A DNA stretch of 64,000 bases from Streptomyces sp. CC208A (GCF_030010625.1 NZ_JASCXN010000001.1:425147-489146); one strand, 5' to 3'; shown: positions 43,289 to 53,045, counted from the stretch's first letter. Numbers and translations are program-made. Notes: generated by a model from the letters alone, not told the origin.

Positions 43289-43962
43289 CGCGAGCGGTGC
43301 CCTCCCGGAGCCGGGCCGCCGCCGGGGCGCTCGCCTGCGGGACGGCGGGGCTGCTGCTCGCCCTCGGCGCGGCCGCCCCCGCCCAGGCGGCGGGCTACCG
43401 GTACTGGTCGTACTGGGAGGCCGACGCCGGGAAGTGGACGTACGCCACCCAGGGCCCGGCGACCGCCCGGCCCGCCGACGGCGACGCGATCGGCTTCCGC
43501 TTCGCGCTGAGCGAGGACTCGGCCGACGCGACGAGGCCGACCGCCGCGCCGGACTTCGGCGCGGTCTGCGCCGGTGTCGGGAAGGAGCCCGGTACGAAGC
43601 GGGTCGCGGTCGTCGTCGACTTCGGCACCCCGCAGGACGCCCCGTCCGGCGAGACCCCACCGAAGGGCCCGCCGACGACCGGCTGCGCCCGCATCGCCGA
43701 GAACGGCACCGGCGCGGACGCCCTCGCGGCCGTCGCCAAGCCGCTCCGCTACGACAGCTCCGCCATGCTCTGCGGCATCGCGGGCTACCCGAAGCACGGC
43801 TGCGGGGAGGCGGTCGCCGAGGCGGAACCCGAGCCCGCCGCCCGGAAGCCCGCCGCCCAGGAGGAAGAGGACGGGGGCCCGTCGCTCGGCCTCCTCGCCG
43901 GTGGCGGCGCCGTCCTCGTCCTCGGCGCCGCGGCCGTCTGGAAGTCCCGCCGCCGCGCATGA
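43285..43962 (+). CDS. SCO2322-family surface protein, beta-domain-like
   Basis: The 225-residue protein has a signal peptide (about residues 1-40, ending in an AQAAG-type site) and a C-terminal membrane helix (SLGLLAGGGAVLVLGAAAVW) with Arg-rich tail. The mature N-terminus GYRYWSYWEADAGKWTYATQ leads to DGDAIGFRFAL, which resembles the aromatic strands and DGDxI-(E/G)-(W/F)R of the DUF4430/transcobalamin beta domain. Its start overlaps the stop of the alpha-barrel gene, and the next gene overlaps its own stop. It probably pairs with the barrel protein to bind cobalamin. That is inference; the riboswitch context is strong. Confidence 0.8.
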   Translation: MTRAVPSRSRAAAGALACGTAGLLLALGAAAPAQAAGYRYWSYWEADAGKWTYATQGPATARPADGDAIGFRFALSEDSADATRPTAAPDFGAVCAGVGKEPGTKRVAVVVDFGTPQDAPSGETPPKGPPTTGCARIAENGTGADALAAVAKPLRYDSSAMLCGIAGYPKHGCGEAVAEAEPEPAARKPAAQEEEDGGPSLGLLAGGGAVLVLGAAAVWKSRRRA

Positions 43963-45104
43963 GCCACACCCCTCTGGGCGGGCCCGGGTGGCGGGCGCGT
44001 CTCCTCGCGCCCGTGGCGGACCGGGGCAACGCGCTGCACCCGGGAGCCTGGTGGCTGTGGGCGCTCGGGCTCGCCGTCGCCGCCTCGCGGACGACGAACC
44101 CGCTGCTCCTCGGGCTGATCGTCGGCGTCGCCGGGTACGTGGTGGCGGCGCGCCGCACCGACGCGCCCTGGGCCCGCTCGTACGGGGCCTTCGTCAAGCT
44201 CGGACTGTTCGTCGTCGCCCTGCGGATCGTCTTCTCGATGGCCCTCGGCTCGCCGATCCCGGGCACGCACGAGGTGTTCACGCTGCCCGAGCTGCCGCTG
44301 CCCGGGTGGGTGCAGGGCATCCGGATCGGCGGCCGGGTCACCGCCGAGCAGCTGGTCTTCGCCCTGTACGAGGGGCTCAAGCTGGCGGCCCTGCTGATCT
44401 GCGTGGGCGCGGCGAACGCGCTCGCCAACCCGGCGCGGCTGCTGAAGTCGCTGCCGGGGGCGCTGTACGAGGCGGGCGTCGCGGTCGTCGTGGCGATGAC
44501 CTTCGCACCGAACCTGGTCGCGGACGTGGTCCGGCTCCGCACCGCCCGCAGGCTGCGCGGCCGCCCCACGGGCGGGGTGCGGGCGGTCCTGCGGATCGGG
44601 CTCCCGGTCCTGGAGGGGGCCCTGGAGCGGTCCGTCGCCGTCGCCGCGTCGATGGACGCGCGCGGGTACGGGCGCACCGCGCGGGTCCCGCCGGCCGTGC
44701 GCCGCACCACGAACGTCCTGACCCTCGGCGGCCTGCTCGGCGTCTGCGCCGGTTCGTACGGGCTGCTCGCCGCCGAAGGCGCCGGGTACGGGCTTCCGCT
44801 GCTCGCCGCCGGGCTCCTCGCGGCGGTCGCGGGGCTGCGGCTCGGCGGCCGGCGGAGCGTCCGCACCCGCTACCGCCCGGACCGCTTCGGCCCCCGCTCC
44901 TGGCTGGTCGCCGCCTCGGGCCTCGCGGTGGCCGTCCTCATGATCCTGGCCAACGGCTACGCGCCGGAGGCCCTGCACCCGGGGGTCGTCCCGCTGACCG
45001 CCCCCGAGCTGCCGCTGTGGCCTGCCCTGTCGGTCCTGCCCGGCCTGCTGCCCGCCGTCGTCGCCCCCGTACCGCCCGCCGACCGCAAGGAGCCGTCCGC
45101 GTGA
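43959..45104 (+). CDS. ECF transporter T component (CbiQ-like)
   Basis: The 381-residue membrane protein has about eight helices and the ECF-T hallmarks: LKSLPGALYEAGVAVVVAMT, and the Ala-Arg-Gly coupling motif SMDARGYGRTARVPPAVRR. It links the ATPases to the substrate-binding S component and is the scaffold of the transporter. It overlaps both neighbours at ATGA/GTGA. The long C-terminal half (residues 250-380) has further helices beyond the usual T unit. Confidence 0.9.
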   Translation: MSHTPLGGPGWRARLLAPVADRGNALHPGAWWLWALGLAVAASRTTNPLLLGLIVGVAGYVVAARRTDAPWARSYGAFVKLGLFVVALRIVFSMALGSPIPGTHEVFTLPELPLPGWVQGIRIGGRVTAEQLVFALYEGLKLAALLICVGAANALANPARLLKSLPGALYEAGVAVVVAMTFAPNLVADVVRLRTARRLRGRPTGGVRAVLRIGLPVLEGALERSVAVAASMDARGYGRTARVPPAVRRTTNVLTLGGLLGVCAGSYGLLAAEGAGYGLPLLAAGLLAAVAGLRLGGRRSVRTRYRPDRFGPRSWLVAASGLAVAVLMILANGYAPEALHPGVVPLTAPELPLWPALSVLPGLLPAVVAPVPPADRKEPSA

Positions 45105-46897
45105 TCCGCTTCGAGAACGTCTCCGTGACGTACGAGGACGCCGCCGGGCCCACCCTGCGGGACGTCGACCTCACGATCCCGGAGGGCGAGCTGGTCCTCC
45201 TCGTCGGCCCGTCGGGCGTCGGCAAGTCGACCCTGCTCGGCGCGGTCTCCGGCCTCGTCCCCCACTTCACCGGCGGTACGCTGCGCGGCCGGGTCACCGT
45301 GGACGGCCGGGACACCCGTACCCACCCCCCGCGCGAGCTGGCCGACCTGGTCGGCACGGTCGGCCAGGACCCGCTCGCCCACTTCGTCACCGACACGGTG
45401 GAGGACGAGCTCGCCTACGGCATGGAGTCCCTGGGCCTCGCCCCCGCCGTGATGCGGCGCCGCGTCGAGGAGACCCTCGACCTGCTGGGCCTCGCCGAGC
45501 TGCGGGACCGCCCGATCGCCACCCTGTCCGGCGGCCAGCAGCAGCGCGTCGCGATCGGCTCCGTCCTGACCGCCCACCCCAAGGTCCTCGTCCTCGACGA
45601 GCCGACCTCCGCGCTCGACCCGTCGGCGGCGGAGGACGTCCTCGCGGTGCTCCAGCGCCTCGTCCACGACCTCGGCACGACGGTCCTCATGGCGGAACAC
45701 CGCCTGGAGCGTGTCGTCCAGTACGCGGATCGCGTCCTGCTCCTGCCTGAGGCCGTCCTCGGCTCCCCCGCCGAGATCATGGCCGTCTCGCCGGTGCACC
45801 CGCCGGTGGTGGCGCTCGGGCGGCTGGCGGGGTGGGAGCCGTTGCCACTGACGGTGCGGGACGCGCGGCGGAGGTCGGGTGGGTTGAAGGAGCGGCTGGA
45901 GGGGCGGTCGGTGGGGCGGCCGGCGGGGCGGGGCCCTGCGGGGCTTCTCCCCCACCCCGCCCCTTTCCGTAACCGGGGCTCCGCCCCGGACCCCGTACGG
46001 GCTGAACTTCCAGCCCCGCCGGCGTTTGAGGTGCGGGGGTCCGGGGGCGGAGCCCCCGGTTACGGGAAGGGGCGGGGTGGGGGAAATCCCCTCTTCCGGT
46101 GGCGCCGCACCCGCACGCCCGGCCCCGCACCCGCCCCCACCACCCCCCTCGTCGCCGTCGACCGCCTCGCCGTCCGCCGGGGCCGCGTCGAGGCCCTCCG
46201 GCGGGTCGACCTCCGGGTCGACCCCGGCGAGACCATCGCCCTCATGGGCCGCAACGGCGCCGGCAAGTCGACCCTCCTCTCCACGCTCGTCGGCATGGTC
46301 GCGCCCACCTCCGGCACCGTCCGCGTCTCGGGACTGACCCCGCACGCCACCGACCCCCGCACCCTCATCCGCCAGGTCGGCCTGGTGCCGCAGGAGCCCC
46401 GGGACCTGCTGTACGCGGAGACCGTCGCCGAGGAGTGCGCGGCCGCCGACGCGGACGCGGGTGCGGCGCCGGGGACCTGCCGGGCGCTGGTGGCGGAGCT
46501 CGTACCGGGGGTGACCGACGCGACGCATCCCCGGGACCTGTCCGAGGGGCAGCGGCTGGCGCTCGCGCTCGCCGTGGTGCTGACCGCCGCGCCGCCGCTG
46601 GTCCTGCTCGACGAGCCGACCCGGGGCCTGGACTACGCGGCGAAGGCCCGGCTGGTCGCCCGGCTGCGGGCGCTCGCCGCGGCGGGGCACGCGATCGTGC
46701 TGGCCACGCACGACGTGGAGCTCGCGGCGGAGCTCGCGGACCGGGTGGTGATCGTCGCGGGCGGCGAGGTCGTCGCGGACGGCCCGACGGCCGAGGTCGT
46801 CGTCTCCTCCCCCGCCTTCGCCCCGCAGGTCGCGAAGATCCTGGCGCCGCAGCCGTGGCTCACGGTCGAGCAGGTGGAGGAGGCGCTGCGCCCGTGA
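45101..46897 (+). CDS. ECF transporter duplicated ATPase, with REP-like repeat in the linker
   Basis: The 598-residue protein has two ABC ATPase domains in one chain: first Walker A LLVGPSGVGKSTLLG, signature LSGGQQQRVAIG; second Walker A LMGRNGAGKSTLLST, signature LSEGQRLALALAV. Fused ECF ATPase pairs are common in Actinobacteria. The linker, about residues 255-345, is unusual: it is Arg/Gly/Pro-rich and encoded by a large inverted repeat that keeps the frame open. The start is GTG overlapping the T-gene stop; the end overlaps the S-gene start. Confidence 0.92.
   Translation: MIRFENVSVTYEDAAGPTLRDVDLTIPEGELVLLVGPSGVGKSTLLGAVSGLVPHFTGGTLRGRVTVDGRDTRTHPPRELADLVGTVGQDPLAHFVTDTVEDELAYGMESLGLAPAVMRRRVEETLDLLGLAELRDRPIATLSGGQQQRVAIGSVLTAHPKVLVLDEPTSALDPSAAEDVLAVLQRLVHDLGTTVLMAEHRLERVVQYADRVLLLPEAVLGSPAEIMAVSPVHPPVVALGRLAGWEPLPLTVRDARRRSGGLKERLEGRSVGRPAGRGPAGLLPHPAPFRNRGSAPDPVRAELPAPPAFEVRGSGGGAPGYGKGRGGGNPLFRWRRTRTPGPAPAPTTPLVAVDRLAVRRGRVEALRRVDLRVDPGETIALMGRNGAGKSTLLSTLVGMVAPTSGTVRVSGLTPHATDPRTLIRQVGLVPQEPRDLLYAETVAEECAAADADAGAAPGTCRALVAELVPGVTDATHPRDLSEGQRLALALAVVLTAAPPLVLLDEPTRGLDYAAKARLVARLRALAAAGHAIVLATHDVELAAELADRVVIVAGGEVVADGPTAEVVVSSPAFAPQVAKILAPQPWLTVEQVEEALRP
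45949..46083. repeat. Streptomyces REP-like inverted repeat inside the ECF ATPase gene
   Basis: Arms of about 46 nt, 45949-45994 and 46036-46083, are near-perfect inverted complements (CCCCCACCCCGCCCC, CGTAACCGGGG, CCGCCCCGGACCCC). The centre holds CAGCCCCGCCGGCGTTTGAG, a sequence typical of repeated palindromic elements found between Streptomyces genes. Here it lies inside a coding sequence and reads through in frame. Confidence 0.85.
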
Positions 46898-47751
46898 GGA
46901 CCCACCCGATCCGGCTCGGACCGCGTTCCGTCGCCGCCCTCGTCCTCGTCTCCCTCGTCGGCCTGACCGGCATCGGCTGGCCGCTCTTCGCGGGCGCCGG
47001 GGCCGCCGTCACCGACCACGCCGCCGACGCCCCGTGGCTCTTCGCGCTGATCCTCCCCCTCCTCATCGCCGTCGTCGTGGCGACGATCGCGGACTGCGGG
47101 ATGGACGCGAAGGCGGTGGCGATGCTGGGGGTGCTCGCCGCCGTGGGGGCGGCGCTGCGCCCGCTGGGGGCGGGCACGGCGGGCCTGGAGCCGATGTTCT
47201 TCCTGATGGTGCTGAGCGGCCGGGTCCTCGGCCCCGGCTTCGGCTTCGTGCTCGGCGCGGTGACGATGTTCGCGTCGGCTCTGCTCACCGGCGGGGTGGG
47301 GCCGTGGATGCCGACGCAGATGCTGGCCATGGGCTGGTTCGCGATGGGCGCGGGGCTGCTCCCTGCGGGGGTCCGGGGGCGGTCGGAGCGGCTGATGCTC
47401 GCCGCGTACGGCTTCCTGGCGGCGTTCGCGTACGGCACGGTCACCAATCTGTACGGCTGGGTGACGGTCGGTGGCCTGGGGACCGGGGTCTCCTTCGTCC
47501 CGGGCGCGCCGGTCGGCGAGAACCTGGCCCGTTTCCTGGCGTTCGTGCTGGCCACCTCGCTCGGCTGGGACCTCGGCCGGGCCGTGCTCACCGTCGTCCT
47601 CACCCTGACCGTCGGCGGGCCGCTGCTGCGGGCGCTGCGGAGGGCCACGCGGCGGGCGAACTTCGAGGCCCAGGTCACATTCGAGGGGCCCGAGAAGGGG
47701 TCTGCGGGTGAGGCGCCTCATAGGACCCACGTCACGTACGACCGGAAATAG
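46894..47751 (+). CDS. ECF transporter substrate-specific S component
   Basis: The 285-residue membrane protein has about six helices (SVAALVLVSLVGLTGIGWPL, APWLFALILPLLIAVVVATI, FLMVLSGRVLGPGFGFVLGA, FASALLTGGVGPWMPTQMLA) in the ECF-S CblT-like layout. It would bind the substrate in the membrane. The cobalamin riboswitch upstream of the operon makes cobalamin, cobinamide or cobalt the likely substrate. It begins with GTG overlapping the ATPase stop and ends the operon; a non-coding region of 331 nt follows. Confidence 0.88.
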   Translation: MRTHPIRLGPRSVAALVLVSLVGLTGIGWPLFAGAGAAVTDHAADAPWLFALILPLLIAVVVATIADCGMDAKAVAMLGVLAAVGAALRPLGAGTAGLEPMFFLMVLSGRVLGPGFGFVLGAVTMFASALLTGGVGPWMPTQMLAMGWFAMGAGLLPAGVRGRSERLMLAAYGFLAAFAYGTVTNLYGWVTVGGLGTGVSFVPGAPVGENLARFLAFVLATSLGWDLGRAVLTVVLTLTVGGPLLRALRRATRRANFEAQVTFEGPEKGSAGEAPHRTHVTYDRK

Positions 47752-48082
47752 TAGAACCGGACGAGTCGCCCAAAACGCCCATATCAACCCCTGACCTGCG
47801 GAAATGTCCGTCCGCCGCGCCACGATCCTTCCGCCCGGACTCCGAACCTTCCTCGTACAAGGGGTCGTTGCGCCGCCTCCCGGGATTTGTTTCCGTAGTG
47901 GACGTCGCCAGGCGGCAGGTGCTCAGCGAAGCGCAGCGCAACACAGCGCACATCGCAGCACCGCGGCAGGCCGGTTCCCCCAGTTCCCGGGTTCCCCGGG
48001 CCCTGGTTCCGGCATGCCGAAAACGGCCCGAACCGGCCGTGACGCCCGGCGCGACCCCAGTCCCCGACGTTAGGTAGACGTT
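47752..48082. other. Non-coding leader/intergenic region
   Basis: No gene is supported here. It is the upstream region of the secreted SLT-type protein, including repeated GCGCAGC-like units near 47930-47955 (AGCGAAGCGCAGCGCAACAC). I looked for a ydaO c-di-AMP riboswitch, which precedes many Streptomyces cell-wall lytic genes, and did not find its conserved blocks. Secondary structure is possible (TTCCGGCATGCCGAA at 48008-48022). Confidence 0.5.
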
Positions 48083-48484
48083 TTGTTCCGCTCGCTCGCC
48101 ACTCGTGTCGTCGCCCGCAAGAAGACCCTCGCCGCCTCCGCAGCCGTGCTGCTCGGCGCCTCGGGTGCGGTGCTCGGCACGACGGGCTCGGCCTCGGCCG
48201 CCAGCCCGCAGGAGATCGCCAAGCAGATCGTTCCCGCCTCGCAGTACGCGTCGTTCAGCAAGATCGTTTCCCACGAGTCCGGCTGGAACCACAAGGCCAC
48301 CAACTCCTCCTCCGGCGCCTACGGCCTGGTCCAGGCCCTGCCCGGCTCCAAGATGGCTTCCGCCGGTGCCGACTGGAAGACCAACCCGGCCACCCAGATC
48401 AAGTGGGGCCTGAAGTACATGAACGAGCGTTACGGCTCCCCGAACGCCGCCTGGGCGTTCTGGCAGGCCAACGGCTGGTACTAA
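48083..48484 (+). CDS. Secreted transglycosylase-SLT-domain protein
   Basis: The 133-residue protein begins with TTG (MFRSLATRVVARKKTLAASA), has a signal peptide cleaved near ASAA, and a small lysozyme-like/SLT domain with candidate catalytic E65 in KIVSHESGWNHKAT and GAYGLVQALPGSK. Such proteins cleave peptidoglycan glycan strands or promote resuscitation. The unusually small size means the whole mature enzyme is about 95 residues. It follows a long leader, which suggests post-transcriptional control. Confidence 0.85.
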   Translation: MFRSLATRVVARKKTLAASAAVLLGASGAVLGTTGSASAASPQEIAKQIVPASQYASFSKIVSHESGWNHKATNSSSGAYGLVQALPGSKMASAGADWKTNPATQIKWGLKYMNERYGSPNAAWAFWQANGWY

Positions 48485-48515
48485 GAGTCACCACGCCGTA
48501 GAGCGCACCCCGCAA

Positions 48516-48546
48516 GGCCCCGCCCTCCACTCGGAGGGGCGGGGCC
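48516..48546 (+). terminator. Stem-loop terminator
   Basis: GGCCCCGCCCTCC pairs with GGAGGGGCGGGGCC around a 4-nt loop, one bulge. It lies 32 nt after the SLT gene stop and before the convergent lipoprotein gene. Confidence 0.8.
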
Positions 48547-48567
48547 TGCGGCGTTCCCGGACGGGCC

Positions 48568-49002
48568 CTACCGGGGCGACTCGGTGGAGGCCGGGCTCGC
48601 GCCGCCCTTCACGCCGGCGCCGGGCGCCTGCCCCAGTGCCACGACCCAGTCGCCCTCGTGCCGGAACATCTGGACGTTCGCGGTGAAGGGCCTGCCCTGC
48701 CGGTCGGTGGCGACCACCCGGGTGCTCGCCACGTCGGCGGCGAACTCGTGCGACACCTCGACCTCGTCGATCTTCAGGCCCTTGCCGCCGTCGGCGGCAA
48801 GGGCCTCCCGCGCGTCCGCCTCGACGCCCTCGTAGCCCGAGGGCCCCAGCCGCACGAGCGCCGCCACGTCGCGGTCGTTCAGCGCCCGCACGTACGCCTC
48901 GGCCGTCTGCCGCTCCGTCCGCCCCTGCCCCTTCTCCTCCTGCGCGCACCCCGCCAGCAGCAGCGCACACGCGATGCCGGCCAACACCTGGGACTTCCGC
49001 AC
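48568..49002 (-). CDS. Lipoprotein of unknown function
   Basis: The 144-residue protein starts with GTG, has lipobox LLAGC (C19) and a mature domain (AEAYVRALNDRDVAALVRLG, STRVVATDRQGRPFTANVQM, HEGDWVVALGQAPG) resembling NTF2/DUF4878-type small lipoproteins. It lies outside the membrane and is convergent with the SLT gene, 83 nt away. Function unknown. Confidence 0.82.
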   Translation of the reverse strand: MRKSQVLAGIACALLLAGCAQEEKGQGRTERQTAEAYVRALNDRDVAALVRLGPSGYEGVEADAREALAADGGKGLKIDEVEVSHEFAADVASTRVVATDRQGRPFTANVQMFRHEGDWVVALGQAPGAGVKGGASPASTESPR

Positions 49003-49110
49003 GGTTCCCCCGCTCGCATCCGCTCACGTCCGTTCGTCTCCCGTACGGACGCGTGCGCGCGTACGCCGGTTCCCGGTCCGGGCGGCGGTCGGCCCCGGGT
49101 CGGAACCGGG

Positions 49111-50519
<1,409 letters not shown>

Positions 50520-50535
50520 AACTTTCCCGGCAACT

Positions 50536-50552
50536 TCTGATGGTCCATCAGA
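50536..50552. promoter_or_regulatory. Second palindromic operator, YCTGAY-N5-RTCAGA type
   Basis: TCTGATGGTCCATCAGA has perfect 6-bp arms and a 5-nt spacer. It lies 4 nt before the cyp125 ribosome binding site (GGAG), so a bound protein could block the transcription start. Confidence 0.65.
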
Positions 50553-50570
50553 TATTGGAGCGTGTTGCCG

Positions 50571-51821
50571 ATGCCCTGCCCCCACCTCCCCGAAGGATTC
50601 GACGCCACCGACCCCGACCTGCTGCGCAGCCGCGTCCCGCTTCCCGAGTTCGCGGAACTGCGGCGGACCGCCCCGGTCTGGTGGTGCCCCCAGCCGCGCG
50701 GCATCACCGGCTTCGACGACGAGGGGTACTGGGCCGTCACCCGCCACGCCGACGTCAGGTACGTCTCCACCCACCCCGAGCTGTTCTCCTCCCACGAGAA
50801 CACCGCCGTGATCCGCTTCAACGAGCACATCGGACGCGAACAGATCGACGCCCAGAAGCTGATCATGCTGAACATGGACCCGCCCGAGCACACCCGGGTC
50901 CGCCAGATCGTCCAGCGCGGCTTCACCCCGCGCGCCATCCGCGGCCTGGAGACCGCCCTGCGCACCCGCGCCCGCGCGATCGCCGAGGAGGCCGGGGCCG
51001 CCGCGGCCCAATCCCCCGACCGCGCCTTCGACTTCGTCACCCGGGTCGCCGTCGAGCTCCCCCTCCAGGCCATCGCCGAACTCATCGGCGTGCCCCAGGA
51101 GGACCGCTCCCGGATCTTCGACTGGTCCAACAAGATGGTGGCGTACGACGATCCCGAGTACGCCATCACCGAGGAGGTCGGCGTCGAGGCCGCCATGGAA
51201 CTCATCGGCTACGCGATGAACATGGCCGCCGCGCGCAAGGAGTGCCCCGCCCGGGACATCGTGACGCAGCTCGTCGCCGCCGAGGGCCAAGGGAACCTCT
51301 CCTCCGACGAGTTCGGCTTCTTCGTCCTCCTGCTCGCCGTCGCCGGCAACGAAACCACCCGCAACGCGATCAGCCACGGCATGCACGCCTTCCTCACCCA
51401 CCCCGACCAGTGGGAGCTGTACAAGCGGGAGCGGCCCGCGACCACCGCCGAGGAGATCGTCCGCTGGGCCACCCCCGTCGTCTCCTTCCAGCGCACCGCC
51501 ACCCAGGACACCGAACTGGGCGGCCAGAAGATCAGGAAGGGCGACCGGATCGGCCTCTTCTACTCCTCCGCCAACCACGACCCCGAGGTCTTCGAGAACC
51601 CGGAGACCTTCGACATCACCCGCGACCCCAACCCGCACCTGGGCTTCGGTGGCGGCGGACCCCACTTCTGCCTCGGCAAGTCCCTCGCCGTGAAGGAGAT
51701 CGAGCTGATCTTCGACGCGATCGCCGACACCCTGCCGGACCTCACCCTCGTGGGAGAACCGCGCCGGCTGCGGGCCGCCTGGCTCAACGGCGTGAAGGAA
51801 CTCAGGGTCCGTACGCCCTGA
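50571..51821 (+). CDS. cyp125: Cytochrome P450, CYP125-like steroid C26 monooxygenase
   Basis: The 416-residue P450 has the I-helix block AVAGNETTRNAISHGMHAFL, the ExxR-type EEIVRWATPVVSFQRTATQD region and the heme thiolate C367 in GFGGGGPHFCLGKSLA. It follows CYP125A1 of Mycobacterium (Rv3545c) across the whole length, including LPLQAIAELIGVPQEDRSRI and DIVTQLVAAEGQG. CYP125 hydroxylates and oxidises the terminal carbon of the cholesterol or 3-ketosteroid side chain. ATG is used because GGAG lies 10 nt before it; an upstream GTG at 50562 would overlap that site. No ferredoxin is adjacent; the 3Fe-4S ferredoxin at 38.9 kb is a candidate partner. Confidence 0.95.
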   Translation: MPCPHLPEGFDATDPDLLRSRVPLPEFAELRRTAPVWWCPQPRGITGFDDEGYWAVTRHADVRYVSTHPELFSSHENTAVIRFNEHIGREQIDAQKLIMLNMDPPEHTRVRQIVQRGFTPRAIRGLETALRTRARAIAEEAGAAAAQSPDRAFDFVTRVAVELPLQAIAELIGVPQEDRSRIFDWSNKMVAYDDPEYAITEEVGVEAAMELIGYAMNMAAARKECPARDIVTQLVAAEGQGNLSSDEFGFFVLLLAVAGNETTRNAISHGMHAFLTHPDQWELYKRERPATTAEEIVRWATPVVSFQRTATQDTELGGQKIRKGDRIGLFYSSANHDPEVFENPETFDITRDPNPHLGFGGGGPHFCLGKSLAVKEIELIFDAIADTLPDLTLVGEPRRLRAAWLNGVKELRVRTP

Positions 51822-51927
51822 CGGGAGCCGAAGCCCGTACGACGGCGGAGGGCGGCGGCGCGGCGCTCGCCCCGGCGGCCGTGTTGTCCCCGACCGTACG
51901 GGCGAGCCGCCGGGTACCGTCGCCCGT

Positions 51928-52596
51928 ATGACGAACCCTCAGTGGAACGACGTCGACGCGTACCTCACCGACCGCCTCGTCCCCGCCGACGAGGCCCTGA
52001 CCGCAGCCCTCGCCGACTCCACGGCCGCCGGCCTCCCCGAGATCGCCGTCGCCCCCAACCAGGGCAAGCTCCTGCACCTCCTCGCCCGCACCCAGGGCGC
52101 CCGCCGCATCCTGGAGATCGGCACCCTGGGCGGGTACAGCACCATCTGGCTGGCCCGCGCCCTGCCCGCCGACGGCAGCCTGATCACCCTGGAGTACAGC
52201 GACAGGCACGCCGAGGTGGCCCGCGCCAACCTCGCCCGGGCCGGCCTGACCGACCGCGTCGAGGTCCGCACCGGCCCGGCCCTGGACACCCTCCCCCTCC
52301 TGGAGAAGGAGGGCACGGCCCCCTTCGACCTGACCTTCATCGACGCCGACAAGGCCAACAACCCGCACTACGTGACCTGGGCCCTGCGCCTCTCCCGCCC
52401 CGGCAGCCTGATCATCGTCGACAACGTCGTCCGCGACGGCCGCGTCGCCGTGGAAGACCCCACGGACCCGGCCATCACCGGCACCCGCGCCATGTTCGAC
52501 CTCGTCGCGAACGAGCCCCGCCTCGACGCCACCGCCGTCCAGACGGTCGGCACCAAGGGGCACGACGGCTTCCTCCTCGCCCGCGTCACCGACTGA
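51928..52596 (+). CDS. O-methyltransferase, CCoAOMT/COMT type
   Basis: The 222-residue protein has SAM-binding ILEIGTLGGYSTIWLARALP, the divalent metal/substrate Asp motif FDLTFIDADKANNPHYVTWA and IIVDNVVRDGRV, typical of bacterial catechol-type O-methyltransferases (Methyltransf_3). It requires a metal ion and methylates catechols or similar. It follows cyp125 by 106 nt, same strand. There is no clear evidence for its role in steroid breakdown. Confidence 0.9.
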   Translation: MTNPQWNDVDAYLTDRLVPADEALTAALADSTAAGLPEIAVAPNQGKLLHLLARTQGARRILEIGTLGGYSTIWLARALPADGSLITLEYSDRHAEVARANLARAGLTDRVEVRTGPALDTLPLLEKEGTAPFDLTFIDADKANNPHYVTWALRLSRPGSLIIVDNVVRDGRVAVEDPTDPAITGTRAMFDLVANEPRLDATAVQTVGTKGHDGFLLARVTD

Positions 52597-52681
52597 GCGG
52601 ATCCGGTGGGATGTAGGAGACTGCACCCACGTGATCAAGGCTCGGCGCAGCGCCCGGCCTGTGCTTCCTGAGAGGTGTCGT

Positions 52682-53023
52682 GTGCCCAGTGTGGTGAAGA
52701 TCAACGTCCTGACCGTGCCCGCCGAGCAGAGGGAGGTCCTTGAGCAGCGGTTCGCCTCGCGTGCCGGGGCCGTGGAGGGCTCCGACGGCTTCGAGTGGTT
52801 CGAGCTGCTGCGCCCGCTGGAGGGCACCGACCAGTACCTGGTGTACACCCGCTGGCGCAGCGAGGAGGACTTCCAGAACTGGATGAACGGTCCCATGAAG
52901 GCCGCCCACCAGGGCACCGCCGGCGGTCAGGGCGGCGAGGGCGGTGGCGAGCGGCCGAAGCCGGCCGCCACCGGGTCGACGCTGTGGTCCTTCGAGGTCG
53001 TGCAGCAGGCGGGCCCGAAGTAG
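52682..53023 (+). CDS. ABM-domain protein, IsdG/MhuD-like heme-degrading candidate
   Basis: The 113-residue protein is an antibiotic-biosynthesis-monooxygenase-type ferredoxin-like barrel (VVKINVLTVPAEQREVLEQR, SDGFEWFELLRPLEG, YLVYTRWRSEEDFQNWMNGP, MKAAHQG). The Asn in KINVL, Trp in QNWM and His in KAAH match the Asn-Trp-His triad of MhuD/IsdG heme oxygenases that free iron from heme. The C-terminal tail is Gly/Pro-rich. GTG at 52682 is used; GTG at 52691 would be nearly as good. The perfect stem-loop after it supports an independent transcript. Confidence 0.85.
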   Translation: MPSVVKINVLTVPAEQREVLEQRFASRAGAVEGSDGFEWFELLRPLEGTDQYLVYTRWRSEEDFQNWMNGPMKAAHQGTAGGQGGEGGGERPKPAATGSTLWSFEVVQQAGPK

Positions 53024-53045
53024 TCCTGCCGCAGGGTGGCGCGAG

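Noticed and set aside
41435..44866. An 1143-residue reading frame on the minus strand antisense to the B12 operon
   Set aside because: It has Arg/Ser/Thr/Pro bias typical of an antisense shadow in GC-rich DNA and crosses a clear riboswitch.
47752..48082. A c-di-AMP (ydaO) riboswitch before the secreted SLT gene
   Set aside because: The conserved blocks of the class are not present; only the gene context suggested it.
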